A program made the position numbers and the translations under genes. A stretch of DNA of 64,000 nucleotides from Chitinophaga pinensis (GTDB taxonomy: Bacteria > Bacteroidota > Bacteroidia > Chitinophagales > Chitinophagaceae), in NCBI GenBank assembly GCA_945862385.1, contig CAMAXV010000009.1, positions 31,668 to 95,667 on the forward strand. The letters are read 5' to 3'. Numbering within the stretch: the first letter of the stretch is position 1; each line of letters begins with the position of its first letter. This document shows positions 54,103 through 64,000 of the stretch, piece by piece. The notes under the pieces were generated by a model, which searched no databases, was not told the origin of the DNA, and was given only the letters and a program-made list of their open reading frames with translations.

Positions 54103-54975
54103 TTATTTGCCCATTGCTGCAGCCATTGTTTTTCCAATGTCAGCAGGACTATCAACAACGTGGATACCGCATTCGCGCATGATACGCATTTTGGCTTCGG
54201 CAGTGTCATCAGCACCGCCAATGATAGCACCGGCATGTCCCATCCTGCGTCCGGGAGGTGCTGTTTGTCCGGCAATAAATCCAACAACAGGCTTAGTCCC
54301 ATTCTCCTTAATCCATCTTGCCGCTTCTGCTTCCATGCCTCCACCAATTTCTCCGATCATCACAATGCCATGAGTCTCAGGGTCATTCATCAGCAACTCT
54401 ACTGCTTCCTTGGTTGGTGTTCCAATAATAGGATCTCCACCTATACCAATGGCTGTAGTCACACCAAGTCCGGCCTTGGCTATCTGATCTGCTGCCTCGT
54501 ATGTAAGTGTTCCGGATTTTGAAACAATACCGATATTTCCTTTTTTGAAAATAAAGCCTGGCATGATACCTACCTTACATTCATCGGCTGTAATTACACC
54601 CGGACAGTTTGGACCAATCAAGCGTGTTGATTTTCCCTGAAGGAAATGCTTCACTTTCACCATATCCTGAACGGGAATACCTTCAGTTATACACACAACC
54701 AGTGCAATTCCGGCTTCAGCAGCCTCCATGATGGCATCACCAGCAAATGCAGGCGGTACAAAAATAATACTCACATCAGCACCGGTAGCTTTTACCGCAT
54801 CGGCAACTGTATTGAATACAGGACGATCAAGGTGAGTGCTTCCACCTTTTCCAGGTGTAACACCTCCAACCAGTTGTGTACCGTATTCAATCATCTGTGA
54901 TGCATGGAAAGTGCCTTCAGTTCCAGTGAAGCCCTGAACAATTATTTTCGAATTTTTATTGACTAAAACAGACAT
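54103..54975 (-). CDS. sucD: Succinyl-CoA ligase alpha subunit
   Basis: Catalyses the substrate-level phosphorylation step of the TCA cycle with SucC. The 290-residue protein has the CoA-binding Rossmann domain ([22 protein letters not shown]), GPNCPGVI, and the phosphohistidine H247 in [10 protein letters not shown]. All are typical of bacterial SucD. sucC is not in the window, so the two subunits are not in one operon here, which is common in Bacteroidota. It has its own promoter candidate and shares a terminator with the GMC gene. Confidence 0.96.
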   Translation of the reverse strand: MSVLVNKNSKIIVQGFTGTEGTFHASQMIEYGTQLVGGVTPGKGGSTHLDRPVFNTVADAVKATGADVSIIFVPPAFAGDAIMEAAEAGIALVVCITEGIPVQDMVKVKHFLQGKSTRLIGPNCPGVITADECKVGIMPGFIFKKGNIGIVSKSGTLTYEAADQIAKAGLGVTTAIGIGGDPIIGTPTKEAVELLMNDPETHGIVMIGEIGGGMEAEAARWIKENGTKPVVGFIAGQTAPPGRRMGHAGAIIGGADDTAEAKMRIMRECGIHVVDSPADIGKTMAAAMGK

Positions 54976-54999
54976 GTTTTCTTTTTTTGAAATTTGTGG

Positions 55000-55031
55000 C
55001 GAAGTTATTGAAAAGGGGGGAGATGCAAAAA
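55000..55031 (-). promoter_or_regulatory. Putative sucD promoter
   Basis: Read on the minus strand: TTTTTG, 18 bases, then TAACTTCG, close to the Bacteroidota pattern TTG-N17-23-TAnnTTTG with one mismatch. It lies 25-56 bp upstream of the sucD start codon. The spacing supports the call; no transcription start is known. Confidence 0.45.
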
Positions 55032-55070
55032 GGCAGAACCATAAACTTTTAAAGAATATTTGAGTTCAGT

Positions 55071-55880
55071 CTATTTAAGCAGGTCATCCATATTTCTGTC
55101 CTCATTGATTTTACCCCTCAACTCAAGCATTCGCATGTCCTTGGCATCCTGAAGGAATTCTGACGCGAATATGAAATTATTCAGTCGTTCATTTTTACTG
55201 AAAATGATTTCTTTATTGGTGCCTTCCCACTCTTTTTTCCCCTGAAACATGTATAGAATCCGGTCTCCAATCTCCATCACGCTGTTCATATCATGAGTAT
55301 TGATAACGGTGGTAATATTAAATTCAGATGTAATTTCCCGGATAAGTTTGTCTATAACCAATGAAGTCTGGGGGTCAAGTCCGGAATTGGGCTCATCACA
55401 AAAAAGGTATTGCGGGTTCAGCACTATAGCCCGCGCAATGCCAACCCGCTTTTTCATGCCTCCGCTAATCTCTGCAGGATGTTTTTTATGAGCGCCATTC
55501 AGGTTGACCCTGTCAAGCACTTCATCTACCCGGCGTAGTTTTTCAGCTTTTGTTTTGTTGCTAAACATTTCCAGAGGGAACATTACATTTTGTTCTACGG
55601 TCATGCTGTCAAAAAGTGCAGATCCCTGAAAAAGCATACCGATTTTTCGCCGCATCTCTTTTTTAATATCTTCTGTCATAGCCGTGAAATCCACGCCATC
55701 GTATAAAATCCGCCCTGAATCAGGTCTGATGAGTCCTACCAGGCATTTCATCAACACTGTTTTACCACTTCCACTGGCGCCTATGATGAGGTTGCATTTG
55801 CCTGTTTCAAATAAAGAAGAAACTCCTTCTATGACAGTCTTGTCTGAAAAACCTTTGTGAATTTCGTTTATTTCAATCAT
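55071..55880 (-). CDS. mlaF: ABC transporter ATP-binding protein MlaF
   Basis: ATPase of an MCE-type lipid transporter that moves phospholipids between the outer and inner membranes. The 269-residue protein has Walker A GASGSGKT (34-41), the signature ISGGMKKRVGIARA and Walker B YLFCDEPNSGLDP. The GMKKR signature and the extended C-terminus are characteristic of MlaF/Ttg2A. It follows mlaE by 9 bp. The substrate-binding MlaD component, which normally comes next, is absent: 95 bp of intergenic sequence and then sucD follow. Confidence 0.92.
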   Translation of the reverse strand: MIEINEIHKGFSDKTVIEGVSSLFETGKCNLIIGASGSGKTVLMKCLVGLIRPDSGRILYDGVDFTAMTEDIKKEMRRKIGMLFQGSALFDSMTVEQNVMFPLEMFSNKTKAEKLRRVDEVLDRVNLNGAHKKHPAEISGGMKKRVGIARAIVLNPQYLFCDEPNSGLDPQTSLVIDKLIREITSEFNITTVINTHDMNSVMEIGDRILYMFQGKKEWEGTNKEIIFSKNERLNNFIFASEFLQDAKDMRMLELRGKINEDRNMDDLLK

Positions 55881-55889
55881 AAAAAGGGT

Positions 55890-56627
55890 TTATAACAGCA
55901 CTGCTGCTAATATGTAGTCTGCCAGCAGAATCATCACACAACTTGTTACTACTGCCGTTGTACTGGCCCTGCCAATTTCCAGCGCACCGCCTTTTACGGT
56001 ATAACCGAAATATGCCGGTATGGCAGTAACAATAAATGCAAATGTATATGCCTTAGTTAAAGCAAAAGTTACGTTGTAAGGAACAAAAGCATCGAGGAGT
56101 CCTTTGTCATAAATCTGATGCGGCAGGATACCGGTCAGGTCACCTACAAACCTTCCTCCCCAGATTCCCAATGTCATAGCTATGATAACCAGCAAAGGAA
56201 TGGTAATCAGTGCAGCAATAATTTTGGGTAGAATAAGGTATGCTTTCGTATTGATTCCCATGATTTCAAGGGCATCAATTTGTTCACTGACTCGCATATT
56301 TCCCAGTTCACTTGAAATTTTACTCCCAACCACACCGGCCAGCACAATACATGTTATGGTGGGGGCAAATTCTAGTATTACGCTATCCCGCACAATTTGA
56401 GCAATGACAGAACGAGGAATAATAGGACTAATAAACTGATATGAAGTTTGCACAGTTGAGACAGCACCAATAAAAACTGAGATGATTGATACTATTCCAA
56501 GTGAACCAATACCCAATTCCACGCACTGGTGCATGAGCTCTTTCCAGTAAACTTTGTACTGTTCAGGTTTTGTAAACATTCCTTTGAGCATCAGTAAAAA
56601 CTCACCAAAACGGGTAAAAATGTTCAT
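55890..56627 (-). CDS. mlaE: MCE-type ABC transporter permease MlaE
   Basis: Inner-membrane permease of the MlaFE complex. The 245-residue protein has the MlaE/YrbE layout: an N-terminal amphipathic helix ([14 protein letters not shown]), about five membrane helices, and the conserved motifs ELGNMRVSEQIDALEIMG and PAYFGYTVKGGALEIGRASTTAV. It starts inside the last 4 bp of the malic-enzyme gene (ATGA overlap) and is followed closely by mlaF. Coupling of lipid transport to a metabolic gene is incidental as far as I know. Confidence 0.92.
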   Translation of the reverse strand: MNIFTRFGEFLLMLKGMFTKPEQYKVYWKELMHQCVELGIGSLGIVSIISVFIGAVSTVQTSYQFISPIIPRSVIAQIVRDSVILEFAPTITCIVLAGVVGSKISSELGNMRVSEQIDALEIMGINTKAYLILPKIIAALITIPLLVIIAMTLGIWGGRFVGDLTGILPHQIYDKGLLDAFVPYNVTFALTKAYTFAFIVTAIPAYFGYTVKGGALEIGRASTTAVVTSCVMILLADYILAAVLL

Positions 56628-58915
56628 ATTCTTTCAATTTTCCGCATTTTATATTGTGCATCTATCACTGAGATCATCACCATGTTTAAGATACTTCTTA
56701 TTGACGAACCAAGCTGGAGTACATGAACCGGTTTTTTAAGTCCGAGTAAGATGGGACCAATCGCATCAGCTTCACCAACTTCCTGAAGCAGGTTGTATGC
56801 AATATTGCCAGCGCTAAGGTTGGGGAATATAAGTGTATTTACTTCGCCATTGTCTGCCAATTCAGAAAATGGATAGTTTTCCTTCATGATCTCTTTGTTA
56901 AAGGCAACAATTCCCTGCATCTCGCCGTCAACAATGAGTGATAGATTGCGCTGCTTAACGATTGTTCTGGCAGTCCGGACTTTAATAGCCTCTTCCGTAT
57001 CACTGCTGCCAAAATTTGAATAACTCAGCATGGCAATTCGGGGTGTAATGCCCAAATTTCTGACTTCTTTGGCAACAAGAAGTGTTATGTCTGCAAGCTC
57101 TTCTGCTGTTGGGTTGAAGTTGACTGTTGTGTCAGCCAGAAACAACGGACCTTTTTTGGTAAGCATGATATACATGCCTGCAATCTTGCTGACCCCTTCT
57201 TCTGTACCAATTATTTGAATGGCCGGACGAATCGTGTCAGGATAGTTCCTGCTTAATCCGGAAATCATCGCATCTGCATCTCCCATTTCCACCATCATAC
57301 AACCAAAATGGTTGCGGTCTTTCATGAGTTTATTTACCTCATAACGGTTAACACCTCTACGCTGTCTTTTTTTAAAAAAAACCTCACCATATGCTTCCCT
57401 TTTAGCTTTCATCTCTTCACTCTTGGGATTGACGATTTCCAGTCCGTCGAGGGGGATATTGTTTTTTTCTGCAATTTCCTGGATGATTTCAGGGTTTCCT
57501 AATAAAACGGGTTTTGCAATCCCTTCATCCAATGCAATCTGAGCGGCTTTCAGAATCTTTGAATTCTCTGCATCAGCAAATACTACGCGTTTTGGATCTT
57601 TTCTGGCTTTGCTTCCAAGCGCTCTAACCAGCTGGTTATCAATACCGAGTCTTTTATTAAGGTCAATTTCATACTTTTCCCAATCGGTTATTGGTGTTTT
57701 GGCAACACCACTTTCCATGGCGGCCCTGGCAACAGCGGGGGAAACCGCTGTAATAAGCCTGGGATCAAGTGGTTTGGGAATGATGTAATTCGGCCCAAAG
57801 GCAATGGCAGACTCATTGTATGCCATATTCACAATATCTGGTACAGGTGTTTTGGTTAATTCTGCCAGCGCTTTTACAGCTGCAAGTTTCATAGCTTCAT
57901 TGATACGGGTAGCGCGTACGTCAAGTGCACCCCTGAAAATATAAGGGAAGCCAAGCACATTATTTACCTGGTTAGGATAGTCTGACCGGCCTGTAGCCAT
58001 GATAATATCATTGCGAACGGCGGTTGCATCTTCCCATGTAATCTCCGGATCAGGGTTAGCCATGGCAAAGACAATTGGTCTGGGGGCCATTTTGGCTACC
58101 ATTTCTCTTGTAACTACATTTCCTTTACTCAGCCCGATGAATACATCCGCGTTTTCAAATGCTTCAGACAGGCTTATTTCATTTCTGTCTACCGCAAATC
58201 TTTTTTTCCGTTCATCCAGGTCATTTCGTTTATTATGGATCAATCCCTTGGAGTCAAACATCCATACGTTTTCCCTTTTGGCTCCAAGTGCCTCATATAG
58301 CTCTATACAGGCCATTGCCGCCGCACCTGCACCATTAACAAGAATGATTATGTCTTCAATTTTTTTCTGTTGTAATTCCAATGCATTCAAAAGTGCAGCA
58401 GCACTGATAATGGCTGTTCCATGTTGGTCATCATGCATTACCGGAATATTCATTTCCTCCTTAAGTCGTTGTTCTATATAAAAACACTCGGGAGCCTTGA
58501 TGTCTTCCAGGTTGACACCTCCAAAAGTGGGCTGGAGGGCTTTCACGATTTCTACAAATTTCTCGGGATCTTTTTCATTGATTTCAATGTCGAAAACATC
58601 AATGTCTGCAAAGATTTTAAACAATACCCCTTTTCCTTCCATAACAGGTTTACCTGCTTCAGGACCAATATCACCTAAACCCAGAACGGCTGTACCATTG
58701 CTGATTACAGCTACTAGATTTCCCTTGGCTGTGTATTTGTAAACATTTTCAATGTTTTCTTGAATTTCCTTGCACGGCTCTGCCACACCCGGGGAATAGG
58801 CTAGGGATAGGTCCCGCTGTGTTTTAGCTTCCTTGGTTGGAATAACTTCAATTTTGCCAGGTCTGCCTTTTGCATGGTACTCTAATGCCTGTTCCTTCCT
58901 GAGTTTTTTTTGCAT
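56624..58915 (-). CDS. maeB: NADP-dependent malic enzyme with phosphotransacetylase-like domain
   Basis: Converts malate to pyruvate and CO2 with NADP+ reduction. The 763-residue chain is a fusion. The malic enzyme (about 1-430) has [23 protein letters not shown] (metal-binding aspartates) and [17 protein letters not shown] (NADP site). The C-terminal part (about 435-763) is a phosphotransacetylase-like domain, which in MaeB enzymes acts in acetyl-CoA regulation rather than catalysis. This matches the long MaeB class. Its start is 9 bp after the M20 gene, and its stop overlaps the mlaE start. Confidence 0.95.
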   Translation of the reverse strand: MQKKLRKEQALEYHAKGRPGKIEVIPTKEAKTQRDLSLAYSPGVAEPCKEIQENIENVYKYTAKGNLVAVISNGTAVLGLGDIGPEAGKPVMEGKGVLFKIFADIDVFDIEINEKDPEKFVEIVKALQPTFGGVNLEDIKAPECFYIEQRLKEEMNIPVMHDDQHGTAIISAAALLNALELQQKKIEDIIILVNGAGAAAMACIELYEALGAKRENVWMFDSKGLIHNKRNDLDERKKRFAVDRNEISLSEAFENADVFIGLSKGNVVTREMVAKMAPRPIVFAMANPDPEITWEDATAVRNDIIMATGRSDYPNQVNNVLGFPYIFRGALDVRATRINEAMKLAAVKALAELTKTPVPDIVNMAYNESAIAFGPNYIIPKPLDPRLITAVSPAVARAAMESGVAKTPITDWEKYEIDLNKRLGIDNQLVRALGSKARKDPKRVVFADAENSKILKAAQIALDEGIAKPVLLGNPEIIQEIAEKNNIPLDGLEIVNPKSEEMKAKREAYGEVFFKKRQRRGVNRYEVNKLMKDRNHFGCMMVEMGDADAMISGLSRNYPDTIRPAIQIIGTEEGVSKIAGMYIMLTKKGPLFLADTTVNFNPTAEELADITLLVAKEVRNLGITPRIAMLSYSNFGSSDTEEAIKVRTARTIVKQRNLSLIVDGEMQGIVAFNKEIMKENYPFSELADNGEVNTLIFPNLSAGNIAYNLLQEVGEADAIGPILLGLKKPVHVLQLGSSIRSILNMVMISVIDAQYKMRKIERI

Positions 58916-58924
58916 ACTTTATTT

Positions 58925-60103
58925 TTAACTTATTGCGCCTAAATACGCCATAATGCCTATACCAGTCTCTATTGATCTTTCATCCACATCAAATGTTGGG
59001 GTATGAACATTTGATGTAATTCCCAATTGCTTGTTACCTGTTCCTAACCTGAAAAAACAACCGGGAATAATTTGTGTGTAGTATCCAAAATCCTCTGCTC
59101 CCATGCTGAGCTCCATTTCTTCAACGCTTGTTTTTCCCATAAATGCTTCAGCATGTTCTTTAACCCTCGGAGTTAAAGCGGCATCATTGACCACTGAAGG
59201 ATAGCCAAGATCAACATGCACATCAATGGATGCTCCACTTGAAATTGCAACACCCTGAGCTATTTCATGTATTCTTTTGTGTGCTTCCTTTCTCCAGTTT
59301 TCATCCATAGCCCTGAATGTACCCATAAGCTTGACTTCTGCTGGTATCACATTGGTTGTAAAACCGCCCTGAATGGCACAAATGGAAAGTACAGAGGGAG
59401 AAAATGGATTATTGTTTCTGCTTACTACCTGTTGCAATGCCACAACCAACTCTGATGCTGCCAGGATGGTATCTGCAGTCAGGTAAGGCTTAGCTGCGTG
59501 TCCGCCTTTTCCACGTATGGTGAAAAAAAGTTCATCAGCACTGGCCATGACTTTTCCAGGAGCAAAACTAACTTTCCCAGTATTGAGTAAAGGATGAACG
59601 TGTAATCCAATAATATGTGTTGGTCTGGGGTTTTCAAGCACGCCTTCCCTGATTAGGATGCTGGCACCTCCGGGGTTTCTTTCTTCCCCGGGTTGAAAAA
59701 TGAGTTTGATTCGGCCATCCCATTTGTCACGGAGTTCATGTAATATTCTCGCTGCTCCCAAAAGGCATGTAGTATGTACATCATGACCACAGGCATGCAT
59801 TACCCCTGCCACAGTGGATGCATAGGGTACCTCATTTTCTTCATGGATGGGCAAAGCATCCATATCTGCTCTAAGCGCTATTACCCTTTCTGATGGTCGG
59901 CCTTCGATTATAGCAATAATGCCGGTTTCAGCCATACGTTGATATGGGATTCCTAATTTATCCAGTTCGCTGCATACAAAGGCTGAGGTATTAAATTCTT
60001 TATAACTTAATTCAGGATTGGCATGAAGGTGATGCCTGATTGACCTGTAAGTTTCAAAGTAACGGGATGCCAGATCTTTGATTTCATCAATTAACGTACT
60101 CAT
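58925..60103 (-). CDS. M20-family amidohydrolase (N-acyl-amino acid or hippurate hydrolase type)
   Basis: A 392-residue zinc-dependent amidohydrolase. Metal-binding residues are in ACGHDVHTT (C105, H107, H110) and GEERNPGG (the catalytic and ligand glutamates). GKGGHAAKP belongs to the dimerisation/lid domain, and MGAEDFGYY lies near the C-terminus. This pattern fits the HipO/AmaA branch, which removes N-acyl groups from amino acids. The substrate is unknown. The start overlaps the SPOR gene by 4 bp and the malic-enzyme gene follows after 9 bp, so it is part of the secA operon. Confidence 0.92.
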   Translation of the reverse strand: MSTLIDEIKDLASRYFETYRSIRHHLHANPELSYKEFNTSAFVCSELDKLGIPYQRMAETGIIAIIEGRPSERVIALRADMDALPIHEENEVPYASTVAGVMHACGHDVHTTCLLGAARILHELRDKWDGRIKLIFQPGEERNPGGASILIREGVLENPRPTHIIGLHVHPLLNTGKVSFAPGKVMASADELFFTIRGKGGHAAKPYLTADTILAASELVVALQQVVSRNNNPFSPSVLSICAIQGGFTTNVIPAEVKLMGTFRAMDENWRKEAHKRIHEIAQGVAISSGASIDVHVDLGYPSVVNDAALTPRVKEHAEAFMGKTSVEEMELSMGAEDFGYYTQIIPGCFFRLGTGNKQLGITSNVHTPTFDVDERSIETGIGIMAYLGAIS

Positions 60104-60537
60104 GGGCGATTGATTGATTCCTGATTATTTACCCGCAATTCTATTTTAGACGGAATAATAAGAATGGTTGTACTAATAAACCTGGCCATTTCCATTCTTA
60201 TCTTGTCAGCATCGCGGTAAGTTTTGAAATTCCCGAAGTGCACTTTAAAATTTGGTGCCTGGTATGACATATAAGTCTTGTGATCAGGGTATTCTTTTAA
60301 AAGTACGGACCTTACTTCCATGGCCTGGTCTCTTTTGTTAGTATTTATTACCAATAACCTGTAACCCTGTTCAATTACAATTCTTCCCTGTGCAGATAAA
60401 TGATTGATTTCAATTTGTTTCTCTACAAGTTTGTCTACCCTGGGGTCTCTCTTTACATGTACACTTTTACCTATCTGTGCAATGGTAGTCATGTGCATGC
60501 CAATCAATAAAAACACTATGGTGCTTTTTATAATCAA
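60100..60537 (-). CDS. Exported SPOR-domain protein
   Basis: A 145-residue protein with a signal peptide (about 1-20, ending TIAQ), a short linker and one SPOR domain at about 55-130. The SPOR repeats are visible as GYRLLVINTNKRDQAMEVRS and FKVHFGNFKTYRDADKIRME. SPOR domains bind denuded glycan strands of septal peptidoglycan. Its stop overlaps the M20 amidohydrolase start (ATGA), and its start lies 15 bp after secA. Confidence 0.85.
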   Translation of the reverse strand: MIIKSTIVFLLIGMHMTTIAQIGKSVHVKRDPRVDKLVEKQIEINHLSAQGRIVIEQGYRLLVINTNKRDQAMEVRSVLLKEYPDHKTYMSYQAPNFKVHFGNFKTYRDADKIRMEMARFISTTILIIPSKIELRVNNQESINRP

Positions 60538-60552
60538 TATTGTCGGGTTAAT

Positions 60553-63500
60553 TTATACCTGATCACGACCATGGCAGGACTTGAATTTCTTTCCACTTCC
60601 ACATGGACAAGGATCATTTCTGCCAACCTTTGGACCAACCCTAACCGGTTCCTGTCTGATATTTGACGGGTCATGGTATTCGTTTTCACCATCCATCATT
60701 TCAGCCGGACCCGGACTTTCAACAGAATCCTTTCTGATTTTCATGTTACTCATGTCTGTCCTGCTTTCCCGGCCTTCTCTTACCCCTCCGTTGTTGTTTT
60801 CTAAGGGTAACCCGGCATGACATAAGAATGAAACAATTTCACGGTTTACCTCGCCATCCATATTGGAAAATAAGCCGAAAGCGGTTTGCTTGTAGATGAC
60901 CAACGGGTCTTTTTGCTCGTAAACAGCAGTTTGAACACTTTGCTTCAGGTCATCCATGGCACGCAGATGTTCCTTCCATGAATCATCAATAATCGCCAGG
61001 GTTATGTTTTTTTCCATTGAAGCACTCAACTCAAGACCTTTACTGCTTATGGTTTTATCAAGATTGGTAAGGATATTTATAGTCTTCTTACCGTCGGTAA
61101 CCGGAACAACAACGTTTACAATATGATTACCCTGTGTGAGCCTTACATTCTGAAAAACAGGGAGGGCTTGTTTCGCCAGGTTTTGTTTTCTAAACTGGTA
61201 ATGGATTATGGCTTCTTTATATAATTTATCAGATAAGTCATTGATTTGACCTTTTTCCAGTTCCTGAGCAGATATGGTGGTATCTATACTGAAATGCATA
61301 ATAGCCGCCAGTTTAAACCCTTCATAATCAGATCCACCAGCGTATTGGTTGACAAGTTGTGTGGCAACACCATAAAATGCATTGTCAAGATCGAGCGCAA
61401 GTCTCTCTCCAAAAAGTGCATGTGATCTTTTTCCATAAACAACGCTTCGCTGTTTGTTCATCACATCATCATATTCAAGCAGGCGCTTTCTGATACCAAA
61501 GTTGTTTTCTTCAACTTTTTTCTGAGCTCTTTCAATGCTCTTGGTAATCATGCTGTGCTGAATAACTTCTCCTTCCTTATAGCCCATCCTGTCCATCAAC
61601 GATGCAATCCTGTCACTACCAAACATGCGCATCAGGTCATCTTCCAGGGATACATAAAACTGTGAGGATCCCGGATCACCTTGTCTGCCTGCACGTCCAC
61701 GTAGCTGCCTGTCTACCCTCCGGCTTTCATGCCGCTCTGTTCCAATAATAGCCAATCCACCTGCTTCCTTTACGCCTGGCCCAAGTTTGATGTCGGTACC
61801 CCTTCCTGCCATATTGGTTGCAATGGTTACATTACCTGCCAAACCCGCCTCAGCCACCACCTGGGCCTCTCTGGCATGTTGTTTGGCATTCAAAACATTG
61901 TGTGGAATCTTTTTTTGCTGAAGCATTCTGCCCAATAACTCTGACACTTCAACTGAAGTAGTGCCCACAAGTACAGGTCTGCCTGCGTTCCGGAGTTGTT
62001 CTATTTCATCAATTACCGCCTTGAATTTTTCTCTTTTGGTCTTATAAACCAGGTCTTCCTGGTCTTTTCTTACCAAAGCGAGATTGGTTGGGATGGATAC
62101 TACGTCAAGCTTATATATGTTCCACAATTCAGCTGCTTCTGTTTCAGCAGTTCCGGTCATACCAGCCAGCTTGTGGTACATCCTGAAATAGTTTTGCAGG
62201 GTAACTGTGGCATAGGTTTGTGTAGCCGCCTCAATTTTCACATTTTCTTTCGCTTCTATAGCCTGATGTAAACCATCGCTATACCTTCTGCCTTCCATGA
62301 TCCTTCCGGTCTGTTCATCCACGATTTTCACCTGTCCTTCCATCACCACATACTCAATATCCTTGTCAAACAGCGTATAAGCTTTCAAAAGTTGCTGGAT
62401 GGTATGTATCCTGTCGGCTTTCTGAGAGTACTCCTGAATCAGCTCTTCTTTTCTTGACAGTTTTTCTTCCTGTGTTTCAATACCCTGTTCAATTTCAGCC
62501 AGGGCAATGGACAGGTCAGGTAATACAAAGAAGTTGGAGTCAGCTTCATTTTGTGTAATAAACTGAAGCCCCTTATCGGTTAACTCAACCTGGTTATTTT
62601 TTTCGTCAATATGGAAATAAAGCTCTTCGTCCACTTCAGGCATATGCTTTTGCTGCTCCGCCAAAAAGTAGTTTTCAGATTTCTGGAGTTTAACTTTGAT
62701 ACCAGGCTCGCTCAGGTATTTGATAAGTGCTGTGTTTTTGGGTAACCCCCTGTACGCTCTCATTAAATGTAAACCTCCATCCTGAGGACCATCTTTGCTG
62801 TCTGTAATTAGTTTTTTGGCTTCCTGCAAAGAACGGATTACAACTTGTTTTTGTACGTCTACAAGCTGCTGAATTCTTGGTTTATGGATATGGAATTGTT
62901 GATCATCCCCTTTAGGAACTGGTCCGGATATAATTAAAGGTGTCCGGGCATCATCAATCAAGACGCTGTCCACCTCATCCACCATCGCAAAATGATGCTT
63001 GCGCTGAACCATCTCATCAGGGGAATGCACCATGTTGTCTCTCAGGTAATCAAAGCCAAATTCATTGTTAGTGCCATAGGTTATATCAGCCAGGTATGCT
63101 TTTCTCCTGGCATCTGAATGTGGCTGATGTTTGTCAATGCAATCAACAGATAGTCCCAGCCATTCAAACAAAGTGCCATTCCATTCGGAGTCTCTTTTTG
63201 CCAGGTAGTCATTCACTGTTACAATGTGTACACCTTCCCCTGCGAGTGCATTGAGGTAGGCGGGAAGCGTTGAAACGAGTGTCTTGCCTTCACCGGTAGA
63301 CATTTCTGAAATTTTACCCTGATGCAGCACGGTTCCACCAATAAGCTGGACATCATAATGAACCATGTTCCAGTTAATCAGGCTTCCTGCAGCCATCCAG
63401 CTTGTCTTAAATACAGATTGTTCACCCTGTATTTTTACATAGTCTTTCCGGATACAAAGTTCCCGGTCCAGCGGCGTAGCAGTGGAAACAAGCTCGTCAT

Positions 63501-63876
63501 GTTCTTTGAAACGGCGACCAGCCTCCTTTACAACAGCGAAGGCCTCCGGAAGTATTTGTTGCAAGACTTCCTCAATTTGCTCATTTCGCTTCTTCTTCAG
63601 CTCGTCTAGCTGTTTGTATATATCATCCCTCCCGAGAATGTCTTCAGCCGGTAATGTTTCAGCCTGAGCATTCAGGGCTTCAATATTATTGTCAATTTCC
63701 TGCAGGTGATCACTTATCCTGCTTCGGAATTCCAACGTTTTATTCCTTAGCGCATCATTGCTGATACCTGCAAAGGAGTTAAAATGCTGATTGATCTGTC
63801 TTACGATGGGAGAGATGGCTTTGACGTCTTTTTCTGATTTGCTACCGCCAAATAATCCTGATAAAAGTTTAAACAT
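60553..63876 (-). CDS. secA: Preprotein translocase ATPase SecA
   Basis: Motor of the Sec pathway: drives unfolded proteins through SecYEG with ATP. The 1107 residues include Walker A MSTGEGKT (192-199), the DEVD box (300-303), the helicase-like second nucleotide-binding half (GRAGRQGDPGSS) and the C-terminal zinc-binding SEC-C motif with C1090, C1092, C1101 and H1102. The protein is longer than E. coli SecA (901) because of insertions in NBD1, about 325-480, as is usual in Bacteroidota. It heads the packed operon secA-SPOR-M20-maeB-mlaE-mlaF. Confidence 0.97.
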   Translation of the reverse strand: MFKLLSGLFGGSKSEKDVKAISPIVRQINQHFNSFAGISNDALRNKTLEFRSRISDHLQEIDNNIEALNAQAETLPAEDILGRDDIYKQLDELKKKRNEQIEEVLQQILPEAFAVVKEAGRRFKEHDELVSTATPLDRELCIRKDYVKIQGEQSVFKTSWMAAGSLINWNMVHYDVQLIGGTVLHQGKISEMSTGEGKTLVSTLPAYLNALAGEGVHIVTVNDYLAKRDSEWNGTLFEWLGLSVDCIDKHQPHSDARRKAYLADITYGTNNEFGFDYLRDNMVHSPDEMVQRKHHFAMVDEVDSVLIDDARTPLIISGPVPKGDDQQFHIHKPRIQQLVDVQKQVVIRSLQEAKKLITDSKDGPQDGGLHLMRAYRGLPKNTALIKYLSEPGIKVKLQKSENYFLAEQQKHMPEVDEELYFHIDEKNNQVELTDKGLQFITQNEADSNFFVLPDLSIALAEIEQGIETQEEKLSRKEELIQEYSQKADRIHTIQQLLKAYTLFDKDIEYVVMEGQVKIVDEQTGRIMEGRRYSDGLHQAIEAKENVKIEAATQTYATVTLQNYFRMYHKLAGMTGTAETEAAELWNIYKLDVVSIPTNLALVRKDQEDLVYKTKREKFKAVIDEIEQLRNAGRPVLVGTTSVEVSELLGRMLQQKKIPHNVLNAKQHAREAQVVAEAGLAGNVTIATNMAGRGTDIKLGPGVKEAGGLAIIGTERHESRRVDRQLRGRAGRQGDPGSSQFYVSLEDDLMRMFGSDRIASLMDRMGYKEGEVIQHSMITKSIERAQKKVEENNFGIRKRLLEYDDVMNKQRSVVYGKRSHALFGERLALDLDNAFYGVATQLVNQYAGGSDYEGFKLAAIMHFSIDTTISAQELEKGQINDLSDKLYKEAIIHYQFRKQNLAKQALPVFQNVRLTQGNHIVNVVVPVTDGKKTINILTNLDKTISSKGLELSASMEKNITLAIIDDSWKEHLRAMDDLKQSVQTAVYEQKDPLVIYKQTAFGLFSNMDGEVNREIVSFLCHAGLPLENNNGGVREGRESRTDMSNMKIRKDSVESPGPAEMMDGENEYHDPSNIRQEPVRVGPKVGRNDPCPCGSGKKFKSCHGRDQV

Positions 63877-63928
63877 GGGCTTCAGTTCTTGCTAAAGGTC
63901 AAAATTAGTTCATTTTAATCACTTGTAT

Positions 63929-64000
63929 TCATCCGGACTTTACCCTTTGTACGATAACTTTCCCGTTAATCCGTTTTAACAATAATTCTCCGAAGGCAAA
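63929..64000 (-). CDS. Possible C-terminal fragment of a gene running off the window edge
   Basis: A minus-strand frame is open from the window edge for 23 codons to a TGA, ending LLKRINGKVIVQRVKSG. The basic-hydrophobic ending would suit the tail of an exported protein, but 23 codons are too few to name a family. The remaining 52 bp to the secA start show nothing clear. Confidence 0.25.
   Translation of the reverse strand, partial: FAFGELLLKRINGKVIVQRVKSG

Noticed and set aside
1..64000. tRNA genes, CRISPR arrays, insertion sequences, prophage or SusC/SusD genes
   Set aside because: I looked through the gaps and protein set and saw no cloverleaf-like sequence, spaced repeats, transposase, integrase or TonB-dependent receptor.

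Overview
The window looks like a chromosomal segment of a Bacteroidota bacterium, probably from the Chitinophagaceae or a close relative. The evidence is family-level: P. stutzeri-type L-rhamnose isomerase with a fused rhamnulose-1-phosphate aldolase/lactaldehyde dehydrogenase, GH106/GH28/GH105 secreted enzymes, 3-keto-glycoside hydrolase (DUF1080) proteins, a roughly 1100-residue SecA, and promoter-like TAnnTTTG elements. I see no tRNA, rRNA, CRISPR array, transposase or SusC/SusD pair.

Region 1 (1-27.2 kb) is a pectin/rhamnogalacturonan utilisation locus. After a glycosyltransferase-like gene and an FKBP isomerase comes a minus-strand operon (GH105 hydrolase, GntP permease, GarD-type dehydratase, KdgD). 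It diverges from a GH106 alpha-L-rhamnosidase. Then follow a GntR-type regulator with a frameshift in its first codons, a 50-residue DUF2256 zinc-ribbon gene, a class A beta-lactamase-like serine hydrolase, a GH32 fructanase and the L-rhamnose operon (rhaT, bifunctional aldolase/dehydrogenase, isomerase, FGGY kinase). A convergent LacI regulator and a divergent operon (three-part GH28-GH105-DUF4350-like enzyme, uxaB, uxaC) close the locus. Together these genes would cut rhamnogalacturonan outside the cytoplasm, import rhamnose and acidic sugars, and send them to DHAP plus lactate, to altronate, and (via galactarate) to 2,5-dioxopentanoate. A perfect 16-bp repeat in front of both the GntR gene and the lacI/GH28 divergent pair is a strong operator candidate.

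Region 2 (27.5-45.1 kb) is an exopolysaccharide cluster in two convergent halves. The plus half has a degenerate receiver protein, a receiver-fused phosphoglycosyltransferase, GT2, asparagine synthetase, epimerase, GT4 and a methyltransferase. The minus half has an ATP-grasp protein, GT2, Wzc-like protein, another glycosyltransferase, Wzy/O-antigen ligase, a half-length TolC-like protein and a secreted beta-helix protein. The minus half is visibly AT-rich, and a truncated GT14 glycosyltransferase remnant lies at its head. No Wzx or Wza is visible. The Wzc-like protein has altered kinase motifs. The half TolC, the pseudo-kinase and the beta-helix protein make this the best candidate for an undescribed system.

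Region 3 (45.2-54.1 kb) carries a Gfo/Idh/MocA oxidoreductase, a double-DUF1080 protein, a small secreted protein, aspS, a small membrane protein, and a gluconate-dehydrogenase-subunit-3/GMC oxidoreductase pair. These fit a periplasmic 3-keto-glycoside pathway. Region 4 (54.1-64 kb) is housekeeping on the minus strand: sucD, then a tightly packed series secA, SPOR protein, M20 amidohydrolase, malic enzyme-phosphotransacetylase, mlaE and mlaF.
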